Shown here: piece by piece, positions 43,845 to 52,612 of the stretch
How the letters are laid out: the number at the start of each line of letters is the position of its first letter
Position numbering within the stretch: the stretch's first letter is position 1
Source of the DNA: Thermoproteus sp. CP80
GTDB lineage: Archaea > Thermoproteota > Thermoprotei > Thermoproteales > Thermoproteaceae
Direction of reading: 5' to 3'
DNA length: 59,941 nt
Assembly (NCBI RefSeq): GCF_002077075.2
Contig: NZ_LCWM02000006.1
Location: 1-59,941 of the forward strand
Program-made: the position numbers and the translations under genes
Notes under the pieces: model-generated
What the model was told of the DNA's origin: nothing
What the model saw: the letters and a program-made list of their open reading frames with translations, nothing else
Database searches by the model: none

Positions 43845-45677
43845 GTGGACTACAGAGCGTTGGGCCTCAAGACTGGCTTGGAGATTCACATACAGCTAAA
43901 CACCAGCAGGAAGCTCTTCTGCGGATGCCCGCCGGTTCTGCGCGACGACGAGCCGCACTTCAGAGTGTCCAGAAGGCTCTACGTAGCCCTCAGCGAGCTT
44001 GGGTCCGTGGATCCGGCGGCCGTCTGGGAGGTTAGGAAGAGGCGCGTCTTCGTCTACGAGGGGTACCGCGACACGACGTGCCTGGTCGAGCTGGACGAAG
44101 AACCGCCGCATCTGCCAGACGAGGAGGCCCTCGCGGCCGCCGTGGCGGTGGCCAAGATGTTCAACGCCAAGCTCTACGACGAGATCTACGTGATGAGGAA
44201 GACGGTGGTCGACGGCTCCAACACCTCGGGCTTCCAGCGCACCATGCTGGTGGCGCACGACGGCCGGACGAAGGTGTTGGGATACGAAATCGCCGTGGAT
44301 ACGATAGCCCTGGAGGAGGACGCGGCGAGGAAGATGAAGGAGGAGGGCAAGTACGTCTACTACAGGCTGGACAGGCTGGGCATACCGCTCGTGGAGATAT
44401 CGACATCGCCCATGGAGTACGAGCCGCAGCAGATCGAGGAGGTGGCGTGGATAATAGGGTACAGCGTCAAGGTGACGGGCAGGGCGAAGAGGGGCCTCGG
44501 GACCGTGAGGCAAGACGTCAACGTCTCCATAGCGGGAGGCGCCAAGACCGAGATCAAGGGCGTACCCAAGCTGGAGCTGATACCCAAGGTCGTGGAGTAC
44601 GAGGTATTGAGGCAGCTGAACCTCCTCAGGATAAGGGATGAACTAAGAAACAGAGGCGCGCAGCCGCCCGAGGGCGGCCACCTAGACGTCACGGACGTCT
44701 TTAGAGACACCAAGTCCAAGGTCTTGAGGAGGGTCCTCGACGCGGGGGGAGTCGTCTACGCGGTGAAGGCGCCCGGCTTCCAGAAGCTGCTCGGCTTCGA
44801 GGTCCAGCCCGGCCGCCGCCTCGGGACGGAGCTGGCCGACTACGTGAGGGCTTGGACCGAGCTGGGCGGCTTGATGCATTCGGACGAGCTTCCGGGCTAC
44901 GGGATAACCTCCGACGAGGTTAGGGCCGTGGAGCAGAGGCTGGGGACAAACTCCTTTATACTCCTCTCGGGGTTGGACCCCAGGGAGGTGGCCGAGGCCG
45001 TGGACGTGGTGGCGCAGAGGCTGAGGCAGGCCTTCGAGGGGGTCCCCGAGGAGACCAGAGCGGCGAATCCCGACGGCACGACGAGGTTCATGAGGCCGAG
45101 GCCCGGCGCGGCGAGGATGTACCCCGAGACGGACCTCCCGCCCGTCAGAATAACCATAGAGATAGAGAAGAAAGCCGAGGAGATAGCGTCGCGGAGCCTG
45201 GAGGCCGAGATCGAGAAGATCGCGTCGCTCGGCGTGAACAAGGACATGGCCCTGAGGCTCGTCAAATCGCCGTGGCTTGACTACTTCGACGACTTCGTAC
45301 ATAAATACAAGCGCGTGCCGCCGACCCAGATAGCCAGCCTCTTGCTGAATACGGCCAGGGCCCTGGCCAGGGAGGGCGTCGACGTCACGCCCGAGAAGAT
45401 AGAGTCCGTGCTCGCCGAGCTGGACAGAGGGACCATAACCAAGGAGGCCGTGGAGGAAATCCTGAGGTCGTTGAAGGAGGGCGAGAGCGCCCTGGACGCG
45501 GCGAAGCGCCTAGGCCTCGTGAAGATGCCGTACGAGGAGGTCAAGAGGGTGGTAGAGGGGTTGGTCAAGGAGGTCGGCCCGGACAAGGCGTTGAGGGAGG
45601 CCATGAGGAGGTACAGAGGGAGGATAGATTCGGGGGACGTCGCGAGGGCGCTGAAGGAGATAGCAGGTGGAAACTGA
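43845..45677 (+). CDS. gatE: Glu-tRNA(Gln) amidotransferase subunit E
   Basis: This 610-aa protein has GTG start 43845, 24 bases after the TATA box TTTTATATATAG; a TTG 12 bases earlier is less likely. The N-terminal GatB/GatE catalytic core shows GLEIHIQLNTSRKLFCGCP, DGSNTSGFQRTMLVA and GLGTVRQDVNVSI; an AspRS-like insert with GYGITSDEVRAVEQRL follows, then the YqeY-like tail. With GatD (elsewhere) it makes Gln-tRNA(Gln) by amidating Glu-tRNA(Gln) in archaea. Confidence 0.95.
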   Translation: MDYRALGLKTGLEIHIQLNTSRKLFCGCPPVLRDDEPHFRVSRRLYVALSELGSVDPAAVWEVRKRRVFVYEGYRDTTCLVELDEEPPHLPDEEALAAAVAVAKMFNAKLYDEIYVMRKTVVDGSNTSGFQRTMLVAHDGRTKVLGYEIAVDTIALEEDAARKMKEEGKYVYYRLDRLGIPLVEISTSPMEYEPQQIEEVAWIIGYSVKVTGRAKRGLGTVRQDVNVSIAGGAKTEIKGVPKLELIPKVVEYEVLRQLNLLRIRDELRNRGAQPPEGGHLDVTDVFRDTKSKVLRRVLDAGGVVYAVKAPGFQKLLGFEVQPGRRLGTELADYVRAWTELGGLMHSDELPGYGITSDEVRAVEQRLGTNSFILLSGLDPREVAEAVDVVAQRLRQAFEGVPEETRAANPDGTTRFMRPRPGAARMYPETDLPPVRITIEIEKKAEEIASRSLEAEIEKIASLGVNKDMALRLVKSPWLDYFDDFVHKYKRVPPTQIASLLLNTARALAREGVDVTPEKIESVLAELDRGTITKEAVEEILRSLKEGESALDAAKRLGLVKMPYEEVKRVVEGLVKEVGPDKALREAMRRYRGRIDSGDVARALKEIAGGN

Positions 45678-45780
45678 CGCCCCTCCCGCCTCGGAGGCGG
45701 CTCCCGCCCCAGCGTAGCTGGAAGTAGCACCTGCGGCCCTCCGGCGCAATATTAATTAAGGCCTCTGCTAGTTGTCTCCG

Positions 45781-47037
45781 ATGACGATACACATAGCGGC
45801 GGATATTCTGGGCTTGATAGCCCTGGACGATCGAGGGGACGTCGTAGATAAAATCCTCTTCGAGAGGAAGGCCGAGGTGATAGCCGACAGGCTGGCCGAG
45901 TTGGAGAAGTCGTCGCCGGTGCCTGAGCTCCTCGAGCTTGCTAACAGGCTTAGGGGTAGGGGGGACAAGATAGCCCTTGAGGATCCCGAGCTGGCCAGGA
46001 GACTTTCGGCGGTTCTGCAGGGCATCGAGGTGGTGAGCGAATCGCCTGACCAAGTGGTGTCTGAGTTTAGGCGTAGGTTCTGGGACGTCTATCTGCCCGG
46101 TCTGGGCGTCGGCAGGGAGGAATACAGCTCGTTGCTACTAGAGGTCTCCGACTTGATCACCAGGAGGAAGCTAAGGCAGGCTGTCGAGAAGCGCGATCTC
46201 TTCATAGCGCAGTCCATAAGCACCGTCGACGATATAGACAAGACGTTGAACCTAATAGCGTCGCGCATCAGGGAGTGGTACGGCATTCACTTCCCAGAGC
46301 TCGAGGAGCTGGTTAGGGACAACAGGGAGTACGTTCTGTTGGTCAAGAACATAGGCCATAGGTCCCGTTACTCGCTCGACGCAGTTAGGGACGTCCTGAA
46401 GGGAGCGCCCGAGGATAGGGCGAAGAGGATAGCCGAAGCCGCTAAGAAGAGCATAGGCGCCGATATGTCCGAGTGGGATCTCGACCAGATAAGGACCTAC
46501 GCAGATATATATTTAAGGCTTGACGACTATAGAAATAAATTGTCAGAATATATAGATGAAGCCATGAAAGATGTGGCGCCAAACATAAGGGAGCTCGTCG
46601 GCTCGCTCCTCGGCGCAAGGCTCATAAAGCTGGCCGGCGGCCTCTCCCGCCTCGCCATGTTGCCCGCATCCACTGTGCAGGTGCTAGGCGCAGAGAAGGC
46701 TCTATTCAGAGCCCTCCGCACCGGCGGCAGGCCGCCGAAACACGGCGTGATATTCCAATACCCAGAGATATTCCGCGCGCCCAGATGGCAACGCGGCAAG
46801 ATAGCGAGGGCCCTCGCCGCCAAGCTGGCCATAGCCGCCAAGGCGGACGCCTTCACGGGCAATTTCATCGCTGTTAAGTTAAAAGAGGATCTACTTGCCC
46901 GCATCCAGGAGATAAAGACCCTCTACGCCAAGCCGCCGCCCAGAGCGCCGGCCGTCAAGCCAGCCAGAGCTCCCGAGAGGAGGCCGGGGCCTCCGCCTAG
47001 GAAGCCCTCGGCGAAAAAGCCATCGAGGAAAGAATAA
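45781..47037 (+). CDS. nop5: C/D box RNP core protein Nop5 (Nop56/58)
   Basis: This 418-aa protein counts from ATG 45781, about 27 bases after CAATATTAATTAAG (45750-45763). N-terminal domain, coiled coil, then the NOP domain with IASRIREWYGIHFPELEELV and GARLIKLAGGLSRLAMLPASTVQVLGAEKALFRAL. A Pro/Lys/Arg-rich tail ends the protein. It binds C/D guide RNAs with L7Ae and fibrillarin. The next gene is fibrillarin, as in most archaea. The small part 46500-46565 is AT-rich. Confidence 0.96.
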   Translation: MTIHIAADILGLIALDDRGDVVDKILFERKAEVIADRLAELEKSSPVPELLELANRLRGRGDKIALEDPELARRLSAVLQGIEVVSESPDQVVSEFRRRFWDVYLPGLGVGREEYSSLLLEVSDLITRRKLRQAVEKRDLFIAQSISTVDDIDKTLNLIASRIREWYGIHFPELEELVRDNREYVLLVKNIGHRSRYSLDAVRDVLKGAPEDRAKRIAEAAKKSIGADMSEWDLDQIRTYADIYLRLDDYRNKLSEYIDEAMKDVAPNIRELVGSLLGARLIKLAGGLSRLAMLPASTVQVLGAEKALFRALRTGGRPPKHGVIFQYPEIFRAPRWQRGKIARALAAKLAIAAKADAFTGNFIAVKLKEDLLARIQEIKTLYAKPPPRAPAVKPARAPERRPGPPPRKPSAKKPSRKE

Positions 47038-47059
47038 AAGCATGGGGGAGGTGTAGGGC

Positions 47060-47767
47060 ATGTCCATTGAAGTTGTCGACGTGAGGCCTCACGAGAGGTT
47101 CGCAGGTGTCTACGTGGCCAAGTTCGAGGACGGCTCCGAGAGGCTGGCGACGAGGAACTTGACGCCTGGCAGGAGGGTGTACGGCGAGAGGCTCATCAAG
47201 TGGGGGGACGTGGAGTATAGAGAGTGGAACCCCTATAGGTCCAAGCTGGCCGCTGCGATACTCAACGGGCTTAAGTACGTCCCGATACAGGAGGGCACGC
47301 ATATGCTCTACCTAGGCGCCGCCTCGGGGACGACGCCGAGCCATGTGAGCGATATAGTGGGCGAGAGGGGGCTCATCTACTCGGTTGAGTTCTCGCCGAG
47401 GGTTTTCAGGGAGTTTATGGAGAAGCTTGTCGACCAGGGTAGGAGGAACGTGGTCCCTATACTCGGCGACGCCAGGTTTCCGTTTCAATACGCCCATTAC
47501 ATCAAGGGCGTCGACGTGGTGTATATAGATATAGCGCAGCCGGTGCAGGCGAAGATATTGGCCGACAACGCAGACTATTTCCTGAAGAAGGGCGGCCACG
47601 TGATGCTGGTCATCAAGGCCATGAGCATCGACGTGACGAAGGAGCCGTCGGAGACGTTCAAGCAGGAGATAAACGCGCTGAAGGAGCGGGGATATGAAGT
47701 CCTCGATACGGTGCATCTGGAGCCTTACGACGTGGCGCACGCGATGGTTATAGCGAGGCGCGTCTAG
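47060..47767 (+). CDS. flpA: Fibrillarin-like 2'-O-methyltransferase
   Basis: This 235-aa protein has [34 protein letters not shown] (SAM binding, about 80-98), [13 protein letters not shown] and [19 protein letters not shown]. It is the catalytic subunit that methylates rRNA and tRNA ribose at sites chosen by C/D guide RNAs. Located 22 bases downstream of nop5, in the same operon. Confidence 0.97.
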   Translation: MSIEVVDVRPHERFAGVYVAKFEDGSERLATRNLTPGRRVYGERLIKWGDVEYREWNPYRSKLAAAILNGLKYVPIQEGTHMLYLGAASGTTPSHVSDIVGERGLIYSVEFSPRVFREFMEKLVDQGRRNVVPILGDARFPFQYAHYIKGVDVVYIDIAQPVQAKILADNADYFLKKGGHVMLVIKAMSIDVTKEPSETFKQEINALKERGYEVLDTVHLEPYDVAHAMVIARRV

Positions 47768-47813
47768 CCCCGGCGGGCCGCAATAAATATATTGTTAACC
47801 GGGCTCTAGGTAT

Positions 47814-49046
47814 ATGCGCTATTTGGAGAGGCCGTCGCCTCTATCCAAAATACCGGAGTTCTTGTCGCAGATAAAGCCCATCGAGGAGGCCTTGTCGATC
47901 CCGACGTGGGACGCCGCCGGCTTCGTTGCGGCGAGGGACGTGGTTATGCCGCACGACTATCCGCCCAGGCCTAGGGCGGCCTACGACGGATATGCCGTGA
48001 ACTCGGCGGAGACTCCGGGCGAGTTCACGGTGGTAGGCTCCATATTGGTGGGCCAGTACAGAGAGGCGAGCGTGGGGCGCGGCGAGGCCTACTACGTGAC
48101 GGTCGGCGCCTTCCTCCCCGAGGGGGCCGACGCGGTGGTGCCGGAGGAGGCGGTGCAGAGGAGGGGCGACAAGATCTCGGTGGCGCGCAGGTACAACGCC
48201 TACGATAACGTCGACCCTCCGGGCGCATATGCTCCCAAGGGCGCTGTCCTCGTCAGGAGGGGGCAGGTGCTCACCGTGTTCGACGTGGTGGCCCTCCTAG
48301 ACGTCGGCATCACCAAGGTCAAGGTCTACAGAAGGCCCAAGGTAGCGATTTTCTCCACGGGGGACGAGCTGATAAAACCGCCCATAGATCCCGACGAGGC
48401 CGCGGAGCTTGTGCTGAGGGGCAAAGTCGTCGAGTCGACTGGATCCCTGGTTGAGTGGTATATCCGCAACTACATGCCGTATGTGGAGCTGGCCGATAGG
48501 AGGGTCATGGGAGACGACAACGAGGCGCTCAGAAAGGCCGTCAAGGAGGCGCTACAGCGGGTGGACGCGGTCATCATAACGGGAGGGGCGGGCCCCAGCG
48601 AGATCGACCATTTCTACAAGCTGGGCTTCGCCGGCATTAGAGGCTTTAGGATGAAGCCGGGCCGCCCCACCTCGGTGGCGTTCGTGAACGGCAAGGTCGT
48701 CTTCGGCCTCTCGGGATATCCGATCAGCGCGTTGCACGGCGCCATACGTATAGTCGAGCCGGTGATGAGGCGGATGGCCAACGTGACCGCGGGGCCCGGC
48801 AGCGGCTGGGTCTACGCGACGCTGGCGGCGGACGTAGCCGGCGAGCTGGCCCAGTTCGTGAGGGCCAAGGCCGAGTATAGAGACGGCGAGATCGTGGCGA
48901 CGCCGCTGAGGACGAGGCACCACTCGTTCACGGATCCCGACGCGTCGGGGATTCTGGTCATACCGCCGGGAGGCGCCAAGAGGGGCGATAAGGTCCTGAT
49001 GTTGCTCTACAGAGATCCCAGAGACTTGGGGAGGTGGTTTGCGTAG
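47814..49046 (+). CDS. moeA: Molybdopterin molybdenumtransferase MoeA
   Basis: This 410-aa protein has PRAAYDGYAVNSAET, GAFLPEGADAVVPEE, FSTGDELI (about 181-188), VIITGGAGPSEIDHFYK and LSGYPISALHGAIRIVEPVM, the MoeA domains in order. It inserts molybdate or tungstate into molybdopterin; in this group tungsten enzymes are usual. It overlaps mobB by 13 bases. Confidence 0.94.
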   Translation: MRYLERPSPLSKIPEFLSQIKPIEEALSIPTWDAAGFVAARDVVMPHDYPPRPRAAYDGYAVNSAETPGEFTVVGSILVGQYREASVGRGEAYYVTVGAFLPEGADAVVPEEAVQRRGDKISVARRYNAYDNVDPPGAYAPKGAVLVRRGQVLTVFDVVALLDVGITKVKVYRRPKVAIFSTGDELIKPPIDPDEAAELVLRGKVVESTGSLVEWYIRNYMPYVELADRRVMGDDNEALRKAVKEALQRVDAVIITGGAGPSEIDHFYKLGFAGIRGFRMKPGRPTSVAFVNGKVVFGLSGYPISALHGAIRIVEPVMRRMANVTAGPGSGWVYATLAADVAGELAQFVRAKAEYRDGEIVATPLRTRHHSFTDPDASGILVIPPGGAKRGDKVLMLLYRDPRDLGRWFA

Positions 49047-49474
49047 TACAGATAACTGGCAATAAGGACGTGGGCAAGACGGCGCTGGCCGAGAGGATCA
49101 TATCCCTCGCTAGGTCCCTGGGATATAGGGTGGTCGCCGTCAAGCAGAGCCACCACGTCCCCGACGTGCCGGACAAGGACAGCTACAGGATGAGGGCCGC
49201 CGGGGCCGACGTGGTCGCTCTGAGGGGCGGCGGCGTGTGGGCAGTGTATTCCGACAGATTGCCGCTCAGCCGCATAGACGCAGACCTGGTGGTGATAGAA
49301 GGCTTTAGAGATGCCAAGCTTGGTTTCAAAATACATATAGGGCCCAATCCGCCGGCCGACGCCGACGTGGTCGCATCGCTTGAAGACGCGTTGAGGGATC
49401 CGGAGGAGTTCTTGAGGCGGGCCAAGTGCGGAGTGGACGCGGGCGAGCTGCTGGCGTTTCTAGCCGCGCGCTAG
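49034..49474 (+). CDS. mobB: Molybdopterin guanine dinucleotide protein MobB
   Basis: This 146-aa P-loop protein has ITGNKDVGKTALAERII at residues 7-23, AVKQSHHVPDVPDKDSYRM and DLVVIEGFRDAKLG. MobB assists attachment of GMP to molybdopterin or otherwise binds the cofactor. Start GTG 49034 lies in the 3' end of moeA, so the two are coupled. Confidence 0.92.
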   Translation: MVCVVQITGNKDVGKTALAERIISLARSLGYRVVAVKQSHHVPDVPDKDSYRMRAAGADVVALRGGGVWAVYSDRLPLSRIDADLVVIEGFRDAKLGFKIHIGPNPPADADVVASLEDALRDPEEFLRRAKCGVDAGELLAFLAAR

Positions 49475-50617
49475 CTTGGACTCGGCCTGGCCCAGAAGTA
49501 TCTTGAACAGAGCCACGGCAACGGCGTAGAGCCCTGCCGTTATGAACAACGGTGCGTCGACCATGCCCGAGCCCATGAGGTAGCCCCCTACGGCGGGCCC
49601 CAAGGCTCTGGGCACGCTGCTGAGCGTGTTCCACAGGCCGAAGACTCTGCCGCGCTCCTCCTGGGGGACCAGGTCGTTTATTAGGGCCGATAATAGGGGA
49701 TTCGCCATGTTCATTAAGGCCGTTCTGGCTACGAAGAGGGTAAGGGCCATCTCGGCCGAGCCGACGAACGGCATCGATGCCAGCAATGCAGTAGCCAGAG
49801 ACTGCAACGCCACTATGGCGTTGATCCTGCTCCTCAACGCCCTGGCTATCAAGGGCGCCGACGCCGCCCCTAGGGCGAGCGTCAGGTCCGACGCCGCGTA
49901 GAACGCCGCGAGGCTTCCCATGGAGACGTGGAACTTGATATAAAACCATAGAGAGAATAGAGGTATTATGACTCCGGCCCCGAGCCCTATCAAGGACTCC
50001 GGGATGAGCCGTTTTAGCAACCAGTAGGATTTCAAAGCCCTCAGATCGAGCAAAAGCCTGCCTCGCTCCATAGCCGCGGCGGGCTCCGATAGGGATATCA
50101 AAGCCGCAGACGCCGCTATCACCAGGCCCTCCAACAAGAAGAGAGCCTGGAAGCCGGGTATGCCCGCGGACGTTATGGAAGTCGAGAGAGATCCCAGTGC
50201 GGCGAAGAACGAGGAGAGAGATGAGGAGAGCGAAAAGGCCTCGTTAGAGAGTCCTCTAGCCTTGGCGTGGTCGCCGAGAATCGCGCTGTATACAGTTCCT
50301 CTGTTCAACAAACTTGCAGATATGTAGGACGCGACGACAACGAGGGGCTTGGCCGCCGCCATGGAGGCCGTGAGGGCGGCCGATGCGATCGATAGCGCGT
50401 AATAGAGGCGCCTTCTATCGTATATATCGGCCAGATAGCCCCACAGCAGAGATCCCGCCGTCATCGCCGCGGTGGATATGCCGTAGACGATCCCTATCTG
50501 CGCGGCATCCAGCCCTATCTTGACTAAATATATCGAGAGAGCCACTTGGTTCGCGCCCCATATGAAGCCCGCCAGGGACCCCGCCAGTATTAAGCTCCAA
50601 TAGCCCGCTCCGCGCAC
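49460..50617 (-). CDS. MFS transporter
   Basis: This 385-aa protein has 12 hydrophobic segments. The MFS loop motif appears as SLLWGYLADIYDRRRLY (about 57-73), and PQEERGRVFGLWNTL is the equivalent loop in the second half. The substrate is not readable from sequence. It starts 15 bases after ugpQ on the same strand, so it might import the phosphodiester that UgpQ splits. Its 3' end overlaps mobB by 15 bases. Confidence 0.85.
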   Translation of the reverse strand: MRGAGYWSLILAGSLAGFIWGANQVALSIYLVKIGLDAAQIGIVYGISTAAMTAGSLLWGYLADIYDRRRLYYALSIASAALTASMAAAKPLVVVASYISASLLNRGTVYSAILGDHAKARGLSNEAFSLSSSLSSFFAALGSLSTSITSAGIPGFQALFLLEGLVIAASAALISLSEPAAAMERGRLLLDLRALKSYWLLKRLIPESLIGLGAGVIIPLFSLWFYIKFHVSMGSLAAFYAASDLTLALGAASAPLIARALRSRINAIVALQSLATALLASMPFVGSAEMALTLFVARTALMNMANPLLSALINDLVPQEERGRVFGLWNTLSSVPRALGPAVGGYLMGSGMVDAPLFITAGLYAVAVALFKILLGQAESKLARG

Positions 50618-50632
50618 TTGCCTTAAGAAAGC

Positions 50633-51334
50633 CTATCGGTTAAATTTATTCCGTACGGATACTGCGAGCTCTACGTCGTCGCTGGCTATTCCGTCGACCC
50701 CCCGAGACCAGAGCCCCTCCATGGTCCGACCATCGTTGACGGTCCAGGCCACGACCTTAAGGCCCATCCTGTGGGCGAAGTCCACAGCTCTGGCGGTGGC
50801 GAGCCTATGATGGGGTAGCACCAAGTCGAGGCCCAGCCTCCTCGCGTCGGCTATTCTGCCCGGCGGCTTGGCGTAGATCAAGCCGAGGGGGACGAGGCCC
50901 TTAAGCGGGACCAGAGCCTCCTCATGGAAGCTGATCACGGCCGTCCACGACGCGGCGCCGACGCGCCTCAACACGTCGCCGACCAGCCCCGCCGCCTCTG
51001 GGTCCTTGACCTCAACGAACACTCCGGCTCTCCCCGCCACGGCCTGTAGCGCGCCCTCCAGGGTGGGAATAGGCTCCCCGTCCACCCTGTAGCCGGACAG
51101 CTCGCGCCACCGCGCTTCCTTTACCTTCAAGACGCCGTCCGGCGCCGTCACCGCGCCGTCGTGGATGACCACCACCACGTCGTCGGCGGTCTTCCACACG
51201 TCCATCTCGATAATATCCGCGCCCGCCTCCACGGCCGCGACGAACGAGGCGATCGTGTTCTCGGGCCTCCTACGGGGAAAGCCCCTGTGGCCGACCACAG
51301 CCTTCCTCGAAAGCGCCTCGAGGACTCTATGCAT
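50633..51334 (-). CDS. ugpQ: Glycerophosphodiester phosphodiesterase UgpQ
   Basis: ATG 51334 is preferred (233 aa, MHRVLEALS) because TATA TTTTAAATAT on the minus strand is about 21 bases upstream; an ATG six codons earlier is also open. Family motifs: VGHRGFPRRRPENTIASF, EMDVWKTADDVVVVIHDG (catalytic His), FVEVKDP and VAWTVNDGRTM. It hydrolyses glycerophosphodiesters to glycerol phosphate plus alcohol, perhaps recycling archaeal lipid headgroups. Confidence 0.92.
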   Translation of the reverse strand: MHRVLEALSRKAVVGHRGFPRRRPENTIASFVAAVEAGADIIEMDVWKTADDVVVVIHDGAVTAPDGVLKVKEARWRELSGYRVDGEPIPTLEGALQAVAGRAGVFVEVKDPEAAGLVGDVLRRVGAASWTAVISFHEEALVPLKGLVPLGLIYAKPPGRIADARRLGLDLVLPHHRLATARAVDFAHRMGLKVVAWTVNDGRTMEGLWSRGVDGIASDDVELAVSVRNKFNR

Positions 51335-51361
51335 AAAATAAATTGGCCCCATATTTAAAAC

Positions 51362-51871
51362 GTGGCCGAGGTCCTCCTGTTTACGGAGGTGGACATAAGC
51401 CGCCGCGTGGTCGAGACCGTCGAGTCGTCCTTCAGAGGCCTGTTGAGGCTGGCCGTCACGAGGGCCGATTTAGGCGAGGCCAAGGCGAAGGCCTACGACA
51501 AGGACAGGGGGCAGATTAGGGCGGATCTGCTGCTGGACCTATTAAAGCCGGCGGAGAGGAGATGGCGGAGGTACGTATACGTGGTTGAGGGCGACGGCTA
51601 CGCGCCCGGCCTCAACTTCGTCTTCGGCGTGGCCTACGGCGACAAGGCCGTCGTGTTCACCGAGAGGCTGAGGTCCGCCGCCGAGCTCTTCGAGCTGAGG
51701 CTGGCCAAGGAGATCACTCACGAGCTGGGCCACACCTTCGGGCTGGGCCACTGCGGCGACCCTAGGTGCGTCATGTACTTCAGCAACACGATAGGGGACA
51801 CAGACCTCAAGGGGCCCGGCTTCTGCCCCCGATGCTTCGCGAAGCTCGAGAGGGCGCTTTCGGGAAGATAG
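51362..51871 (+). CDS. amzA: Archaemetzincin metalloprotease
   Basis: This 169-aa protein has the zinc site HELGHTFGLGHC near residues 119-130 followed by DPRCVMYFSN and GFCPRCFAKLE, so the extra CX4C-X17-CX2C zinc site of archaemetzincins is complete. It starts at GTG 51362, 26 bases after AAAATAAATTG. It is a zinc-dependent aminopeptidase-like enzyme of unknown physiological substrate. The last 65 bases overlap the convergent gene. Confidence 0.93.
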   Translation: MAEVLLFTEVDISRRVVETVESSFRGLLRLAVTRADLGEAKAKAYDKDRGQIRADLLLDLLKPAERRWRRYVYVVEGDGYAPGLNFVFGVAYGDKAVVFTERLRSAAELFELRLAKEITHELGHTFGLGHCGDPRCVMYFSNTIGDTDLKGPGFCPRCFAKLERALSGR

Positions 51872-52409
51872 ACGAGCACACGGTCCTGCCCGATTTAAGC
51901 TCGTCGATCAGGCGCCTGTAGGAATCGTACACGTCGAATATCCAAGTGTTGACGCCCTTGATGGGCACGGGCTCCGTGTTGAAGACCTCCTCGAGCTCCT
52001 CACCGCTGAACCGCCTCAAGTAGTGGCAAGGCTCCTTGAGGAGCAGAATCCTTCGATACTCCACCTCGTGGACGTGCGTTATCGGCGTGCCGGCGGCCCC
52101 CCTTACGGATCTGATCAACGGCCCCACGTCGGCCAGCGAGATGTTGTTGGCGAACCCTCTGGACCTCCACTCGGCGACGGTCGCGTTGAAATAGCCCACC
52201 AAGTCGTCGAGGTAGGGACGTCCGTCGTTGTAGTACATTAACACTATGGGGTGGTTTAGCCAGCCCCTCCTGCCGTCGTTCAGAACGCCCATACGCCTCA
52301 AGATGGCGAGAATAACCTGTTTGGCCTCCACCCTCTGTTTGCCCAGCCGCCTGTCGTCCAGAGCCCACGCCGATTTATGCCAGTCCACGTAGGGCCTGAA
52401 TATCTGCAT
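51807..52409 (-). CDS. Pyrimidine dimer DNA glycosylase-like protein (MSMEG_6728/PF03013 type)
   Basis: This 200-aa protein begins MQIFRPYVDWHKSAWALDDR then RLGKQRVEAKQVILAILRRM, GWLNHPIVLMYYND and YLDDLVGYFNATVAEWRSRG, which is the layout of MSMEG_6728-like proteins distantly related to T4 endonuclease V. A DNA repair role is likely but unproven. The C-terminal 22 residues (Ser/Arg-rich) lie within the antisense overlap with amzA. No good TATA box is seen upstream because the RNase P RNA gene starts there in the other direction. Confidence 0.78.
   Translation of the reverse strand: MQIFRPYVDWHKSAWALDDRRLGKQRVEAKQVILAILRRMGVLNDGRRGWLNHPIVLMYYNDGRPYLDDLVGYFNATVAEWRSRGFANNISLADVGPLIRSVRGAAGTPITHVHEVEYRRILLLKEPCHYLRRFSGEELEEVFNTEPVPIKGVNTWIFDVYDSYRRLIDELKSGRTVCSSIFPKAPSRASRSIGGRSRAP
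52395..52405 (+). promoter_or_regulatory. Possible TATA box of the RNase P RNA
   Basis: CTGAATATCTG at 52396-52406 is the only AT-rich element near the RNA gene and lies 20-28 bases before its likely 5' end. It also encodes the first codons of the divergent protein gene. Confidence 0.35.
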
Positions 52410-52421
52410 GGCCTACAGAGG

Positions 52422-52592
52422 CCGCCTCGTGCCCGTCTGCGCGCCCTCGGCCCGAGCCCCCTGGGACTGACGCGGCCTGCGCATCAGCCCGCGGCGGAAG
52501 GCTGGGCAGGTGCGCGGATGGCGCCCCATCCTCCGCGGCCCACCGCGATGAAGCCAGCCCCGGGCTCCGGGCAGCAGACCCCACGGGATGGA
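52422..52592 (+). ncRNA. rnpB: RNase P RNA, minimal type T (predicted)
   Basis: This GC-rich intergenic RNA of about 165-170 bases folds into the RNase P catalytic domain. P1: 52426-52431 with 52582-52587, then 52435-52440 with 52574-52579. P2: 52454-52459 with 52562-52567. P3 hairpin: 52463-52490 with CTGA/TCAG and GGG/CCC strands. P4: GGCTGG 52500-52505 with CCAGCC 52554-52559. CR-I-like GGAAG precedes the 5' P4 strand and GATGAAG precedes the 3' strand (CR-V position). P5: 52509-52512 with 52541-52544, capped by a GGATGG/CCATCC hairpin with a 4-base loop. The specificity domain is missing, as in Pyrobaculum type T RNA. Conserved bases around P4 are only partly as expected. This is a fold-based call made by eye. 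Confidence 0.68.
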
Positions 52593-52612
52593 GACCAACT
52601 GACGATGGAAGG

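Noticed and set aside
52410-52612. SRP RNA as identity of the GC-rich intergenic RNA
   Set aside because: It is much shorter than about 300 bases and lacks the conserved helix 8 asymmetric loop with the GGAA tetraloop; the nested P1-P5 plan fits RNase P better.
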